DNA of 64,000 nucleotides from Gammaproteobacteria bacterium (GTDB lineage: Bacteria; Pseudomonadota; Gammaproteobacteria; Burkholderiales; Burkholderiaceae_C), in contig JAHIYE010000026.1 of NCBI GenBank assembly GCA_018815325.1, positions 1 to 64,000 on the forward strand, written 5' to 3'. Within the stretch, counting starts at the first letter, position 1. The number at the start of each line of letters is the position of its first letter. Made by a program: the position numbers and the translations under genes. Under the pieces are notes generated by a model. The model was given only the letters and a program-made list of their open reading frames with translations. It was not told where the DNA came from and did no database searches. Positions 9,845 to 19,491 of the stretch are shown one piece after another.

Positions 9845-10327
9845 ATGCATATCTTCATCTCCCCAACTGACTTCCATGCCTGGTCCGAGCTGTTGTCGTT
9901 CTTGCGGGACGCTTTCGCGTACATGGATTCACGAATCGACCCGCCTTCATCTTTGCACCGCATGGAAGTCGAAGACCTGCGCAACAAGGCGAAAGAAGAA
10001 ACCTTGATCATCGCGACCGAGGGCGCGGAGTTGATCGGTTGCGCCTTCGTCGCCATCCGGGACGACTGTGCCTATGTTGGCAAGGTTGCGGTGGCGGGAA
10101 GTGGGCGTCGCAAAGGGGTTGCACGTGAGCTCATGGCAGCGGCTGAAGGCGTGGCCCGCCAGCACCAACGACCGTGCCTTGAACTCCAGACCCGGGTCGA
10201 ACTGCTTGAAAACCACAGAACCTTTGCCGCGCTGGGTTTCGAGAAGGTCGCCGAGACGGCGCATGCTGGTTACGGCAGGCCAACGAGCATCACCATGCGA
10301 AAGCCCCTGCCAGCAAATCCTGACTGA
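9845..10327 (+). CDS. GNAT-family N-acetyltransferase
   Basis: A 160-residue single-domain GNAT enzyme. Motif A, which binds acetyl-CoA pyrophosphate, is VGKVAVAGSGRRKGVARELM at about residues 78-97. Motif B follows as N-HRTFAALGFEKV, typical of the family. The substrate cannot be predicted. It stands alone between the antiporter and argA, which is on the other strand. The start is ATG 9845; no strong ribosome site is seen. Confidence 0.85.
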   Translation: MHIFISPTDFHAWSELLSFLRDAFAYMDSRIDPPSSLHRMEVEDLRNKAKEETLIIATEGAELIGCAFVAIRDDCAYVGKVAVAGSGRRKGVARELMAAAEGVARQHQRPCLELQTRVELLENHRTFAALGFEKVAETAHAGYGRPTSITMRKPLPANPD

Positions 10328-10391
10328 TTTTTCAACCTGAAGGCACTGCCTCGCTGACGCGTCTGACTACCTGCAGTAGCAGGTCGCCCCA

Positions 10392-11741
10392 TCACCCCAG
10401 CTTCTTCACCAGCACCAGCGACTTGCGGTCCCAGTTGTAGAGGCGGCGCCGCGCCTCGGGCAGGAAATCGGGGTCGGTCTGCACAAAGCCGCGTTTGAGG
10501 AACCAGTGCTTGGTGCGGGTGGTGAGCACAAAGATGCTGTTCAGCCCCATGGCGCGGGCACGCTGTTCGATGCGCTTCAAGACTCGTTCGCCGTCGCCCT
10601 GGCTTTGCGAATCCGGTGACACCGTCAACGCGGCCATCTCGGCCGTGTGCTGCTCGGGGTAGGGGTAGAGCGCGGCGCAGGCGAAGATGACGCCGTCGTG
10701 CTCCAGGATGGTGTAGTTGCCGATGTCGCGTTCGATCTCGGTGCGGCTGCGCTTGACCAGGGTGCCGTCTTTCTCAAACGGCTCGATCAGCTGCAGGATG
10801 CCGCCCACATCGTCGGCCTTGGCTTCGCGCAGGGCTTCGAGTTTCTCGTCCACCACCATGGTGCCGATGCCGTCGTGCACATAGATTTCCAGCAGCAGCG
10901 CACCGTCTACCGCAAAGGAGAGGATGTGGCTGCGCTCCACGCCACCCTTGCAGGCCTTGACGCAGTGCTGCAGGTAGAACGCGGTGTCGGTGGGCTGCCT
11001 GGCATCGGGCAGTTCGGCCAGCAGCTTCTCGGCCGCGGCCAGTGGCAGCTCGGTGTCAATGGGGTTGTCTTCGCTTTCCGGCTCACCGGGGTGGATGCGG
11101 ATGCCGGGGATCTCCGTGAGGAAGATCAGCTTGTCAGCCTGCAGGGCCGTGGCGACTGAGGTGGCGACTTCTTCCATGGTGAGGTTGAAGGCCTCGCCCG
11201 TGGGCGAGAAGCCAAAGGGCGAGAGCAGCACCATGGCGCCAAAGTCCAGCGAGCGCTTGATGCCGGCGGTGTCGAGCTTGCGCACCATGCCGGAGTGCTG
11301 GAAGTCCACCCCGTCCACAATGCCCACCGGGCGGGCCGTGATGAAGTTGCCCGAGATGACGCGCACCGTGGCGCCCGCCATGGGGGTATTGGGCAGGCCC
11401 TGGCTGAAGGCAGCCTCGATCTCATAACGCAACTGGCCGGCGGCCTCCTGCGCACAGTCCAGCGCCACCTCGTCGGTGATGCGCATGCCGTGGGAGTATT
11501 TGGCCTCGTGGCCCTTGGCCTTGAGCTGCTCGTTCACCTGCGGACGAAAGCCGTGCACCAGCACGATCTTCACACCCATGCTCTGGATCAGCGCCAGGTC
11601 CTGCGCGATGTGCGGCAGCTTGCCGGCGGCGATGGCTTCACCTGCAATACCCACGACAAAGGTCTTGCCACGGTGCATGTGGATATAGGGCGCCACCGAG
11701 CGGAACCAGGGCACGAAGGTGAAATTGAAGACAGAGGACAT
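10392..11741 (-). CDS. argA: Amino-acid N-acetyltransferase (N-acetylglutamate synthase)
   Basis: Catalyses acetyl-CoA + glutamate to N-acetylglutamate, the first step of arginine synthesis. The 449-residue product (E. coli ArgA 443) has an N-terminal amino-acid kinase-like domain (about residues 25-280, with VLVHGFRPQVNEQL), which binds arginine for feedback control in this family. A C-terminal GNAT domain follows (about 300-440, with LTVSPDSQSQGDGERVL). The start is put at 11741 (MSSVFNF), in line with family length. The gene is divergent from hrpA, with 72 bases between the starts. Confidence 0.93.
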   Translation of the reverse strand: MSSVFNFTFVPWFRSVAPYIHMHRGKTFVVGIAGEAIAAGKLPHIAQDLALIQSMGVKIVLVHGFRPQVNEQLKAKGHEAKYSHGMRITDEVALDCAQEAAGQLRYEIEAAFSQGLPNTPMAGATVRVISGNFITARPVGIVDGVDFQHSGMVRKLDTAGIKRSLDFGAMVLLSPFGFSPTGEAFNLTMEEVATSVATALQADKLIFLTEIPGIRIHPGEPESEDNPIDTELPLAAAEKLLAELPDARQPTDTAFYLQHCVKACKGGVERSHILSFAVDGALLLEIYVHDGIGTMVVDEKLEALREAKADDVGGILQLIEPFEKDGTLVKRSRTEIERDIGNYTILEHDGVIFACAALYPYPEQHTAEMAALTVSPDSQSQGDGERVLKRIEQRARAMGLNSIFVLTTRTKHWFLKRGFVQTDPDFLPEARRRLYNWDRKSLVLVKKLG

Positions 11742-11813
11742 GCGGCAATCAGTGGGCGGTGAGGATGGCTTGAGAGGCTGGGATAATCGCCAATTCTCTA
11801 CGAAGTTGCTACC

Positions 11814-14800
11814 TTGTCCCTTTCTCCCCTGAAAATCGAGTTCCCTGAAGCGCTGCCGGTGTCGGGTAAACGCGACGAGATCATGGCCGCCCTGCAGGCG
11901 CACCAGGTCATCATCGTCTGTGGCGAGACCGGTTCGGGCAAGACCACGCAGCTGCCCAAGATCGCCCTGGCCATGGGGCGCGGCAAGCTGAATTACCCGG
12001 CAGGCACGCGCGGCCTGCTCATCGGCCACACCCAGCCAAGGCGTATTGCAGCTAGCTCCGTGGCCAAGCGCATTGCCGAAGAACTCAAGACCCCGCTGGG
12101 CGATGTGGTGGGCTACAAGGTGCGCTTCCAGGACCGCCTGTCCAAGGACGCCTCAGTCAAGCTGATGACGGACGGCATTCTGCTGGCCGAGACCCAGACC
12201 GACCCGCTGCTCAAGGCCTACGACACCATCATCATTGACGAGGCGCACGAGCGCAGCCTCAACATCGACTTCCTGCTGGGCTACCTGCGCCAGATCCTGC
12301 CACGCCGGCCCGACCTGAAGATCATCGTGACCTCGGCCACGATCGATGCGCAGCGTTTTGCGGATCACTTTGCGTCGCGTAGCGGCCCGGCGCCGGGCCG
12401 CCCCAAGCCGGGTACGGCCTCTGGTTCCAGCGAAGCGCAGAACAAGCCTGCTCTTGGGGGCAGCGAACCACACGCAGTGGGTGAGCGTGGGGGTGATCTG
12501 GTGCCCGCGCCCGTCATCATGGTCTCGGGCCGCATGTTCCCGGTTGAGCAGCGCTACCGGCCGTTTGAAGAATCTCGCGAGTATGACCTCAACAACGCCA
12601 TTGCGGATGGGGTGGACGAACTCTGGCGCGATGCGCACCACAGCGGTGATATTCTGGTTTTTCTGCCGGGTGAGCGCGAAATCCGCGAAGCGGCCGACCA
12701 TTTGCGCAAGCATCTCTCGCACCACGCGGTGACGCGTAACGCCGAGGTGCTGCCGCTGTTTGCACGCCTGAGCCAGGCCGAGCAGGACCGTATTTTTGAC
12801 GGCCATACGGGCCGGCGCATTGTGCTGGCCACCAATGTGGCCGAGACCTCGCTCACCGTGCCCGGCATCCGCTATGTGATTGACGCAGGTACGGCAAGGG
12901 TCAAACGCTACAGTTTCCGTAGCAAGGTGGAGCAGTTGCTGGTCGAGCCGATCAGCCAGGCGGCGGCCAACCAGCGGGCCGGGCGTTGCGGCCGGGTGGC
13001 GGATGGCATCTGTATCCGGCTCTATGACGAAAAAGACTTTGCCGGGCGCGACCGGTTCTCTACCCCCGAGATATTGCGCTCCTCGCTGGCGGGGGTGATT
13101 TTGCGCATGAAGTCGCTGCACCTGGGTGTGGTGGAAGACTTCCCCTTTATCGAGGCCCCCTCGGGCCGGGCCATTGCGGACGGCTACCAGTTGCTGGCCG
13201 AGCTCGGCGCGGTGGATGAGGCCAATGAGCTCACGCCGATTGGTCGCGAGCTGGCCCGGATTCCGCTGGACCCGCGCGTGGGCCGCATGATTCTGGAGGC
13301 GCGGGACCGCCAGGCACTGGACGAGGTACTGATCATCGCGTCAGCCCTGTCAGTGCAGGACGTGCGCGACCGGCCCATGGAGATGCAGACCCAGGCGGAC
13401 CAGGCGCATGCCAAATTTGACGATGAGAAGAGCGAGTTCACCGGCTACCTGAAGCTGTGGAAGTGGATTCACGATGCGCGGGGTGACAAACATTCGCACC
13501 CGGCCGGCACGGCGGGCACTCACAAGCTGAGCAACCGCCAGTACGAACAGCTGCTGCGGCAGAACTTCATCAACATCCGGCGCATCCGCGAGTGGCGCGA
13601 TATCCACACCCAGCTGCACACCGTGGTGGCCGAGCACAAGTGGCGGCTCAATACCGTACCGGCTTCGTATGAGCAATTGCACCTGTCCATGCTCGCAGGC
13701 CTGCTGGGCAACATCGGCTGCAAGCTGGACGAGGCGGCCACTTCGGGCGAGTACCTGGGCGCGCGGGGCATCAAGTTCTTCCGCCATCCCGGTGCGCACC
13801 TGAGCAAGAAATCGGGGCGCTGGATTGTGGCGGCCGAGCTGGTAGAGACCACGCGCCTGTTTGGCCGCGGTGTTGCAGCCATCGAGCCGCAGTGGCTGGA
13901 GCAAGTGGGCAGCCATCTGCTCAAGAAGCAACTGCTCGACCCGCACTGGGAGAAGAAGGCGGCTGAGGTGGTGGCACTGGAGCGCGCCACGCTCTACGGC
14001 ATCGTGGTCTACAACGGCCGGCGCGTGAACTTTGGCCGGGTCGACCCGCAGGCAGCACGCGAGATTTTCATTCGCGAAGGCCTGGTGGGCGAGCAGTGGG
14101 ACACCAAGCTGCCCTTTCTTGCGGCCAACCACAAGCTCATCCGCCAGGTGGAGGAGCTGGAACACAAATCACGCCGGCAGGATGTGCTGGTGGACGACGA
14201 ACTGATCTACGCTTTCTACGACCAGCAGTTGCCGCCTGACGTGTGCAGCGGCCACAGCTTTGAGCGCTGGTACCGCGAAGCGCTGAAGCAGCAGCCCCAG
14301 TTGCTGATGCTCACGCGCGATGAGCTCATGCGCCACGAGGCGGCTGGCATCACCACCAACGCCTTTCCCAAGACCATCCGCCTGGGCGGGGTGGACTGCG
14401 CCGCCACCTACCTGCACGAGCCGGGCGACCCGAAGGACGGCCTGACCGTGACCGTGCCGCTGTTTGTGCTGAACCAGGTGAACGAGGATCAGTGCGAGTG
14501 GCTGGTGCCCGGCATGCTGAAGGACAAGATACAGGCCCTGCTCAAGAGCTTGCCGCAGCGCCCGCGCAGCCGCTTTGTGCCGCTGCCCGAGTCCGCCACG
14601 CGGCTGGCCGCCGAGATGAGTACGGCAGAAGCCTTTGGTCGCGATGGCCTGACCGATGCGCTGCTCAAGCAGGTGCGCGCCATCACGAGCCTGGATGTAA
14701 AGCGGACCGACTTCAAGCTCGACATGCTTCAGCCCCACCTGTTCATGAACTTCCGCGTGGTGGACGAGCATGGCCGGCAGCTCGGGCATGGGCGCAACCT

Positions 14801-15860
14801 GGGCGCGCTGAAGGCCGAGCTGGGCGCCAAGGCGCGCGGGGCCTTTCAGGCGCTGGCAGGCCTCAAGCTGGCAGACACCGTGGCGGCTGGAAAAAAGACG
14901 GAAAAAAATGAAGAAAATCAGCCTCTAGCCCTTTCCGGTATTGCGCATTTAGCTACTAAAAACGTAGCAGCCAAGGCTGATTCAACTGCAGCTGCGCCAA
15001 GCCTGCCGGCGGGGCAGCGCTACACCGCCTGGACTTTTGGCGAGTTGCCCGAGCTCATGGAAATCCGCAAGAGCGGGCAGACGCTGATTGGCTTTCCGGC
15101 ACTGATCGACCTGGGCGATGCGGTGAGCATCGAGGTGTTTGACGAGCCCGAGGCGGCTGCGGCCAAACACCGTGCCGGCCTGCGTCGCCTGTTTGCGCTG
15201 CAGATCAAGGATGCGCTGAAATACCTGGAGAAGAACATCCCGGATCTGCAGAAGATGGCGGTGGCTTATATGTCGCTGGGAACAGCGGATGAGTTGCGTG
15301 AGCAGATCATCGACGTGGCACTGGACCGCGCCTTTTTGCTCGACCCGCTGCCGGCGGATGAGTTTGACTTCAAGCGCCGGGTCGAGGAGGGGCGCGGCCG
15401 CCTGACCCTGATCGCCAACGAGGTGGCGCGCCTGACCGCCACCATCCTCACCGAATACGCGACCGCCGTGCGCAAGATCAAGGACACGAAGAACGCGCCT
15501 GAGGCCACGGCTGATTGCAGCCAGCAACTGCAGCGCCTGTGCCCGAAGCGCTTCGTCGCGCTCACGCCCTGGCCGCAGCTGCAGCACTTTGCCCGCTACC
15601 TGAAGGCCATCACGCTGCGACTCGAGAAATACCGGGCCGACCCGGCGCGCGATGCAACGCGCCTCGCCGAGCTGCGGCCGCAGGAGCAGCGCTACTGGCG
15701 CCTGGTGGCCGAGCGCAAGGGCGCGGTGGATGCGCGCATGCAGGAGCTGCGCTGGTTGCTGGAGGAGCTGCGCGTGAGCTTTTTTGCACAGGAGTTGCGC
15801 ACACCGCAGCCGGTGAGCGTAAAGCGGCTGGAGAAGGTATGGGCGCAACTGAACCAGTAA
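11814..15860 (+). CDS. hrpA: ATP-dependent RNA helicase HrpA with two in-frame repeat insertions
   Basis: A DEAH-box (SF2) RNA helicase of 1348 residues (E. coli 1300). Walker A (GETGSGKTT) starts near residue 41, DEAH is near 143, SAT near 173, and motif VI (QRAGRCGR) near 387. HA2, OB and the HrpA-specific C-terminal domains follow. The start appears to be TTG 11814: an in-frame stop lies at 11784, and no ATG occurs before residue 24. About 45 residues at roughly 188-232, between the SAT motif and the next strand (VIMVSGRMFPVEQRY), and about 18 at 1035-1052 are encoded by interspersed repeats, described separately. Both keep the frame. The role is probably in rRNA or mRNA remodelling, perhaps stalled ribosomes as in E. 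coli. Confidence 0.94.
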   Translation: MSLSPLKIEFPEALPVSGKRDEIMAALQAHQVIIVCGETGSGKTTQLPKIALAMGRGKLNYPAGTRGLLIGHTQPRRIAASSVAKRIAEELKTPLGDVVGYKVRFQDRLSKDASVKLMTDGILLAETQTDPLLKAYDTIIIDEAHERSLNIDFLLGYLRQILPRRPDLKIIVTSATIDAQRFADHFASRSGPAPGRPKPGTASGSSEAQNKPALGGSEPHAVGERGGDLVPAPVIMVSGRMFPVEQRYRPFEESREYDLNNAIADGVDELWRDAHHSGDILVFLPGEREIREAADHLRKHLSHHAVTRNAEVLPLFARLSQAEQDRIFDGHTGRRIVLATNVAETSLTVPGIRYVIDAGTARVKRYSFRSKVEQLLVEPISQAAANQRAGRCGRVADGICIRLYDEKDFAGRDRFSTPEILRSSLAGVILRMKSLHLGVVEDFPFIEAPSGRAIADGYQLLAELGAVDEANELTPIGRELARIPLDPRVGRMILEARDRQALDEVLIIASALSVQDVRDRPMEMQTQADQAHAKFDDEKSEFTGYLKLWKWIHDARGDKHSHPAGTAGTHKLSNRQYEQLLRQNFINIRRIREWRDIHTQLHTVVAEHKWRLNTVPASYEQLHLSMLAGLLGNIGCKLDEAATSGEYLGARGIKFFRHPGAHLSKKSGRWIVAAELVETTRLFGRGVAAIEPQWLEQVGSHLLKKQLLDPHWEKKAAEVVALERATLYGIVVYNGRRVNFGRVDPQAAREIFIREGLVGEQWDTKLPFLAANHKLIRQVEELEHKSRRQDVLVDDELIYAFYDQQLPPDVCSGHSFERWYREALKQQPQLLMLTRDELMRHEAAGITTNAFPKTIRLGGVDCAATYLHEPGDPKDGLTVTVPLFVLNQVNEDQCEWLVPGMLKDKIQALLKSLPQRPRSRFVPLPESATRLAAEMSTAEAFGRDGLTDALLKQVRAITSLDVKRTDFKLDMLQPHLFMNFRVVDEHGRQLGHGRNLGALKAELGAKARGAFQALAGLKLADTVAAGKKTEKNEENQPLALSGIAHLATKNVAAKADSTAAAPSLPAGQRYTAWTFGELPELMEIRKSGQTLIGFPALIDLGDAVSIEVFDEPEAAAAKHRAGLRRLFALQIKDALKYLEKNIPDLQKMAVAYMSLGTADELREQIIDVALDRAFLLDPLPADEFDFKRRVEEGRGRLTLIANEVARLTATILTEYATAVRKIKDTKNAPEATADCSQQLQRLCPKRFVALTPWPQLQHFARYLKAITLRLEKYRADPARDATRLAELRPQEQRYWRLVAERKGAVDARMQELRWLLEELRVSFFAQELRTPQPVSVKRLEKVWAQLNQ
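12385..12500 (+). repeat. GC-rich interspersed repeat inserted in hrpA
   Basis: This stretch has imperfect inverted arms: GCCGCCCCAAG near 12398 and CTTGGGGGCAGC near 12453. It ends with a CGCAGTGGGTGAGCGTGGGGG-like tail. I recognise the pattern as one common between genes of Comamonadaceae. Here it interrupts the helicase motor domain, encodes Gly/Pro/Ser-rich sequence (PAPGRPKPGTASGSSEAQ...) and keeps the frame. Enteric HrpA has only a few residues at this point. Confidence 0.55.
14917..14970 (+). repeat. AT-richer short interspersed repeat, copy 1 (inside hrpA)
   Basis: The stretch reads atcagcctctagcccttt, a variable middle, then agctactaaaaacgtagca, which can form a small hairpin (gctac/gtagc). 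It is AT-richer than its surroundings. The same arrangement occurs near 41510, 46851, 54214 and probably 58168. It lies in frame in a poorly conserved linker of HrpA. Confidence 0.6.
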
Positions 15861-15878
15861 GCGGGTGAGCTGAAGCCT

Positions 15879-16082
15879 TCAGGTATCGTGGAGCTTGCGA
15901 CGCACCTTGCCCCGCTGAGGCCAACAGCCGTAGCAAAGCATCACCGCCACCGGCAAGCCCAGGGCCAGCCAGGCCCACCAGTCACCCCAATGGTCGGAGA
16001 CCAGTGCAGACAACAAGCCGCTTGCGGTCAAAAAGCCGAGCAAGATGGGCCAGCGCCACAGATGTTTGAACTCGGGCGTCAT
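15879..16082 (-). CDS. Small membrane protein of the iron operon, unknown function
   Basis: A 67-residue protein with two predicted membrane helices (about residues 8-26 and 32-50) and a basic C terminus (PQRGKVRRKLHD). Its ATG overlaps the stop codon of the PepSY gene by four bases (ATGA), so it is probably translated by coupling as the last gene of the Fur-controlled operon. Short membrane proteins often accompany TonB receptor/PepSY pairs in this order, but I do not recognise a named family. A longer reading upstream exists but would overlap the PepSY gene heavily. Confidence 0.65.
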   Translation of the reverse strand: MTPEFKHLWRWPILLGFLTASGLLSALVSDHWGDWWAWLALGLPVAVMLCYGCWPQRGKVRRKLHDT

Positions 16083-17248
16083 GAGGCGCGTGCGGGTTGG
16101 GTATCCCCGATATTCCCGATGCTTTGCGTAGCTTCCTCCACCAGACTCTGCGGCTGCCGGCGTTTGAGCCACAAATACAGGCCACTGCCCAGTACCACGA
16201 TGGTGGCCAGGTCCAGCAGGGCCCAGAGAATCTTCATGGGCATGCCGCCATAGTCACCAAAGTGCAGGGGTTGTGACACCTTCAAGGCGGTTAGATACCA
16301 GGGCGTGGCGGGGACGGCGGTGACTTCTGCCGTGCGCGCATCGACCAGCACCGCCTGCAGCAGGCGGGAGGTCAGGGGTTCATTGCCCAGAAGGTAAAAA
16401 GTGTTGTGGTGCGGGCTGGAGAAACTCGTCCCTGGAAAAGCGATGAAGCGCAGCTTGCTCCCGGGTACCTGCTTCAGTGCCGCTTCCAGCGATGACTGGA
16501 GCGAGCCACGCTCCCCGGCCGGGACGATGGCCTGCCCTTGATACGGCGCGACCAGTTCGGCCAGCTGGTCGTGCCGCCAGTACTGGTAGAGCAGGTCGGC
16601 CCAGGTGTTGATGACGCCGGTGGCACCAACCACCAGCGCCCACACCAGCGTCACGATGCCGAGCAGGTTGTGCAGGTCCAGCCATTTCACGCGCGGTGAG
16701 CGTTCCCGCCGCACCGTGCCAAACTCCAGCTTGCGCATGAAGGGGGCATAGAGCACCACGCCGGAGATGATGGCCAGTATCAGCAGCAGCCCCATCAAGC
16801 CCAGGAACAGTTTGCCGGGCAGGCCGGCAAACAGGTCCACATGCAGCCTGAACATCACGTGCATGAAGCCCTCATTGACCGGAATATCTGTCACGACCTG
16901 CGCGCTGCGGGCATCCACCGCGATGGACTTGAAGTCGGTTGTGGGGGCGGGGGTGGGGGTGAGCGTGACAAACCAGAGCCCATCGCTGTCTTCATGCTGC
17001 GAGGCGAACTGCACCACCCGCTCTGGGTAGAGCGCCTGTGCGGCCGCCAGCACCCGGTCCAGGCTGGCGGGTGGGGTGCCCGCTGGCATGTCGGCTGCCT
17101 CCACCTCGGTGCCGAGCAGATGCCCGATTTCGTGGTGAAAAATCAGCGGCAAGCCGGTCAGGCACAGCAAGAGCATGAAGCCTGTGCAGACCAGGCTGCT
17201 CCATTTGTGCAGCCAGGACCAGGTTTTGAGGGTGCGTGCGCTGGCCAT
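16079..17248 (-). CDS. PepSY-associated transmembrane protein (iron uptake accessory)
   Basis: A 389-residue inner-membrane protein of the PepSY_TM type. The first helix (about residues 17-37) is preceded by a W-x-x-LHKW-x-S motif. A periplasmic PepSY region follows, then helices near 145-170, 195-215 and 345-370. Proteins of this kind are found next to siderophore receptors and are thought to reduce ferric siderophores or handle them at the inner membrane. The start codon is 5 bases after the receptor gene's stop, so the two are in one operon. The siderophore is not predictable. Confidence 0.85.
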   Translation of the reverse strand: MASARTLKTWSWLHKWSSLVCTGFMLLLCLTGLPLIFHHEIGHLLGTEVEAADMPAGTPPASLDRVLAAAQALYPERVVQFASQHEDSDGLWFVTLTPTPAPTTDFKSIAVDARSAQVVTDIPVNEGFMHVMFRLHVDLFAGLPGKLFLGLMGLLLILAIISGVVLYAPFMRKLEFGTVRRERSPRVKWLDLHNLLGIVTLVWALVVGATGVINTWADLLYQYWRHDQLAELVAPYQGQAIVPAGERGSLQSSLEAALKQVPGSKLRFIAFPGTSFSSPHHNTFYLLGNEPLTSRLLQAVLVDARTAEVTAVPATPWYLTALKVSQPLHFGDYGGMPMKILWALLDLATIVVLGSGLYLWLKRRQPQSLVEEATQSIGNIGDTQPARAS

Positions 17249-17253
17249 GTGAG

Positions 17254-19491
17254 TTAGAAGTCGACGCTGGCGCTGAGCCAGAAGGTGCGCGGTGCCCCCA
17301 CGACCAGATAGCCCTGGCCCGGGTAACCGCCTACCGACGCCCAGTAGTTCCGGTCGGTCAGGTTGTCGATGCGGGCACGCCAGGTCACCACATGGCCCTG
17401 CATCTCGGTCAGGTAACGTGCGCCAACGTCCAGGCGTGACCAGCCGGGCACTTCAAGCGTGTTGCTGGCATCGGCATAGCTGGCACCGGTGTGGACGAGG
17501 CGGCCATCGAGGGCCAGGCCAGGCAGGCCGGGCACATCCACTTCTGCGCCCAGGCTGGCCTGGAGTTTGGGTACACCGATCACACGCTTGCCTTCGGTGC
17601 TAGCCGAGCCGGTGCTTTGCTGGATGGCGTCCAGCCAGGTGACGCCGCCCAGCAGGCGCACACCACGGGTGAGCTCGCCGTGCACGGTGAGCTCCAGTCC
17701 TTGGTGGCGATCCCGGCCTTCCGAGGTGAAGACATTGGCGGCGTTGGTGAGCGAACGTGGCTTGGTGGTGGAGAAGAAGGCGATGCCGCCCCCTACGCGG
17801 CCGGCGTCGTACTTGACACCGATCTCCTGTTGTTTGGAGACATAGGGTGCGAGTTTTTCACCATTGTTGCTGGCGGTGCTTGGCGCGGTTTCGCCCTGGC
17901 TCAGGCCCTCGATGTAGTTGCCGTACAGGGACAACTGCTGGCTGGCCTTGTACACCAGGCCAGCCATGGGGCTGGTACGGCTTTGCACATAGTTGCTTGT
18001 GAGTGCGCCGGTGTTGTAGGCGTAGTTTTCGATGGCCAGTGTCTGCTCGCGTGCCCCGACGGTGAGCAACACACTGTCCTGTGCAAACGAGAGCGTGTCG
18101 CCCACGGCCAGGCTGGACATGCGGGTGCGCCCGGTGAGCGCCGGCGAGTCCAGCTTGTTGCCACTCGTGGCTGTGCCACTGAAGGCCGGCTGGGACCAGT
18201 AGATCGGTGAGTACAGGTTGTTGCTGAGCTTGTTGTTGAAGTCGTAGGTGTAGGCATTGTTGCGCTCCTTGCCGAAATGCGAAGCGCTGACCACCCATTC
18301 ATGGCCCACCGTGCCGGTGCGCAGCTTGCCGCGCAGGCCCAGTTCAGCGGTTTTCACCTTTTCTTCTGCGGTGTTGTCAAAGCGGTAGAAGTTGCCAGCG
18401 CCGGTGCTGGCGTTGGACACCGTCAGGTTGGCCAGCGAGTTGGCTTCCGTGCCAAGCCGGGTGCCTGCTGCGGCCCATGCGGTCAGGTCCTTGTTGATGT
18501 CGTATTCGGCCCTCAGGGTGCCAAAGGTGTCGCGCTCGTTGGAGTAGGACCAGGGCTGGGCAAAGTTTGTGCTGTTGTCCGGTACATTGGGCACGCTGGT
18601 CAGGCCACTCATGCTCACGTTGGTGCGGGTTTGCTTGAGTTGGTTGTCCTGCACGCCCAGATCAGCCGAGAGGCGCACGTCCCGGCTGCGCCAGTCCAGC
18701 CCGACGGAGAACAGGTCGAGGTGGTTCTTTTCTTCACTCACCCCGGTGCCGCCATCACGGGTGGCGGCATTGATGCGTATGCCGGTGCTCTGGTCCGGGC
18801 CAAAGCGGCGGGCCAGATCAGCGGACACGGTGCTGCCGCCCCCGCTGCCCGTGCCGACAGTGACGCGCGAGAGCGGCTCATTCGGCGCACGCTTGGGCAG
18901 CAGGTTGATACCGCCTCCCAGCCCACCGCCACCTGGGTTGGCACCGCTGAGAAAGGCCGAGGCACCGCGCAACACTTCGACGCGTTCGAACAGTTCGGTG
19001 GCGATGTACTGGCGTGGCAGCAGGCTGTACATGCCGTTGTAGGCCACGTCATCGGAGTTGAGAATGAAGCCGCGGATGAAATACGACTCCTGGAAGTTGC
19101 CGAAGCCCCGTGCCACGCGCACGGTGGGGTCGTTCTGCAGGACTTCGCCCACGCTTTTGGCCTGCCGGTCCTGAATCAGCTCGTTGGTGTAGCTGGTCAG
19201 GCTGAAAGGGACATCCTGGTTGTCCTTGGTGCCCAGAATGCCGGCGCGCGCACCGCGTGCCACCTGTCCGCCGGGATAGGCGGGCGACAGACCTTCGGCG
19301 GAGGCATCGGCGCTGGCCTTGACGGTCACAGGGGCCAGGGTCGTGCTGTCTTTCTCGGGAATGTCTTCTGCCTGTACCGCGCTGTGGGCCATGGCAGCCA
19401 GCGCTGCACACAAGGCCAGGGTCAGGGTTTTGGGTTCTGCCTTGCAGGATGGGCGAATGGGGGTGGCGTTTTGCAGTCCAGTTTTTTTCAT
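17254..19491 (-). CDS. TonB-dependent siderophore receptor
   Basis: A 745-residue outer-membrane receptor. It has a signal peptide ending near residue 41 (AHSAVQA), then a TonB-box/plug region starting about residue 52, with the plug motif ELFERVEVLRGASAFLSG. A 22-stranded barrel follows, ending in the terminal aromatic of SASVDF. The architecture matches FpvA/FhuE/FoxA-type ferric-siderophore receptors but without an N-terminal signalling domain, so no FecIR-type surface signalling is expected. A perfect Fur palindrome lies about 210 bases upstream. The start has a weak ribosome site and overlaps the stop of a short upstream frame. Confidence 0.92.
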   Translation of the reverse strand: MKKTGLQNATPIRPSCKAEPKTLTLALCAALAAMAHSAVQAEDIPEKDSTTLAPVTVKASADASAEGLSPAYPGGQVARGARAGILGTKDNQDVPFSLTSYTNELIQDRQAKSVGEVLQNDPTVRVARGFGNFQESYFIRGFILNSDDVAYNGMYSLLPRQYIATELFERVEVLRGASAFLSGANPGGGGLGGGINLLPKRAPNEPLSRVTVGTGSGGGSTVSADLARRFGPDQSTGIRINAATRDGGTGVSEEKNHLDLFSVGLDWRSRDVRLSADLGVQDNQLKQTRTNVSMSGLTSVPNVPDNSTNFAQPWSYSNERDTFGTLRAEYDINKDLTAWAAAGTRLGTEANSLANLTVSNASTGAGNFYRFDNTAEEKVKTAELGLRGKLRTGTVGHEWVVSASHFGKERNNAYTYDFNNKLSNNLYSPIYWSQPAFSGTATSGNKLDSPALTGRTRMSSLAVGDTLSFAQDSVLLTVGAREQTLAIENYAYNTGALTSNYVQSRTSPMAGLVYKASQQLSLYGNYIEGLSQGETAPSTASNNGEKLAPYVSKQQEIGVKYDAGRVGGGIAFFSTTKPRSLTNAANVFTSEGRDRHQGLELTVHGELTRGVRLLGGVTWLDAIQQSTGSASTEGKRVIGVPKLQASLGAEVDVPGLPGLALDGRLVHTGASYADASNTLEVPGWSRLDVGARYLTEMQGHVVTWRARIDNLTDRNYWASVGGYPGQGYLVVGAPRTFWLSASVDF

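Noticed and set aside
10392-12029. An N-terminally extended argA
   Set aside because: The extension would run across the divergent hrpA start and has no family similarity; MSSVFNF at 11741 gives the normal length.
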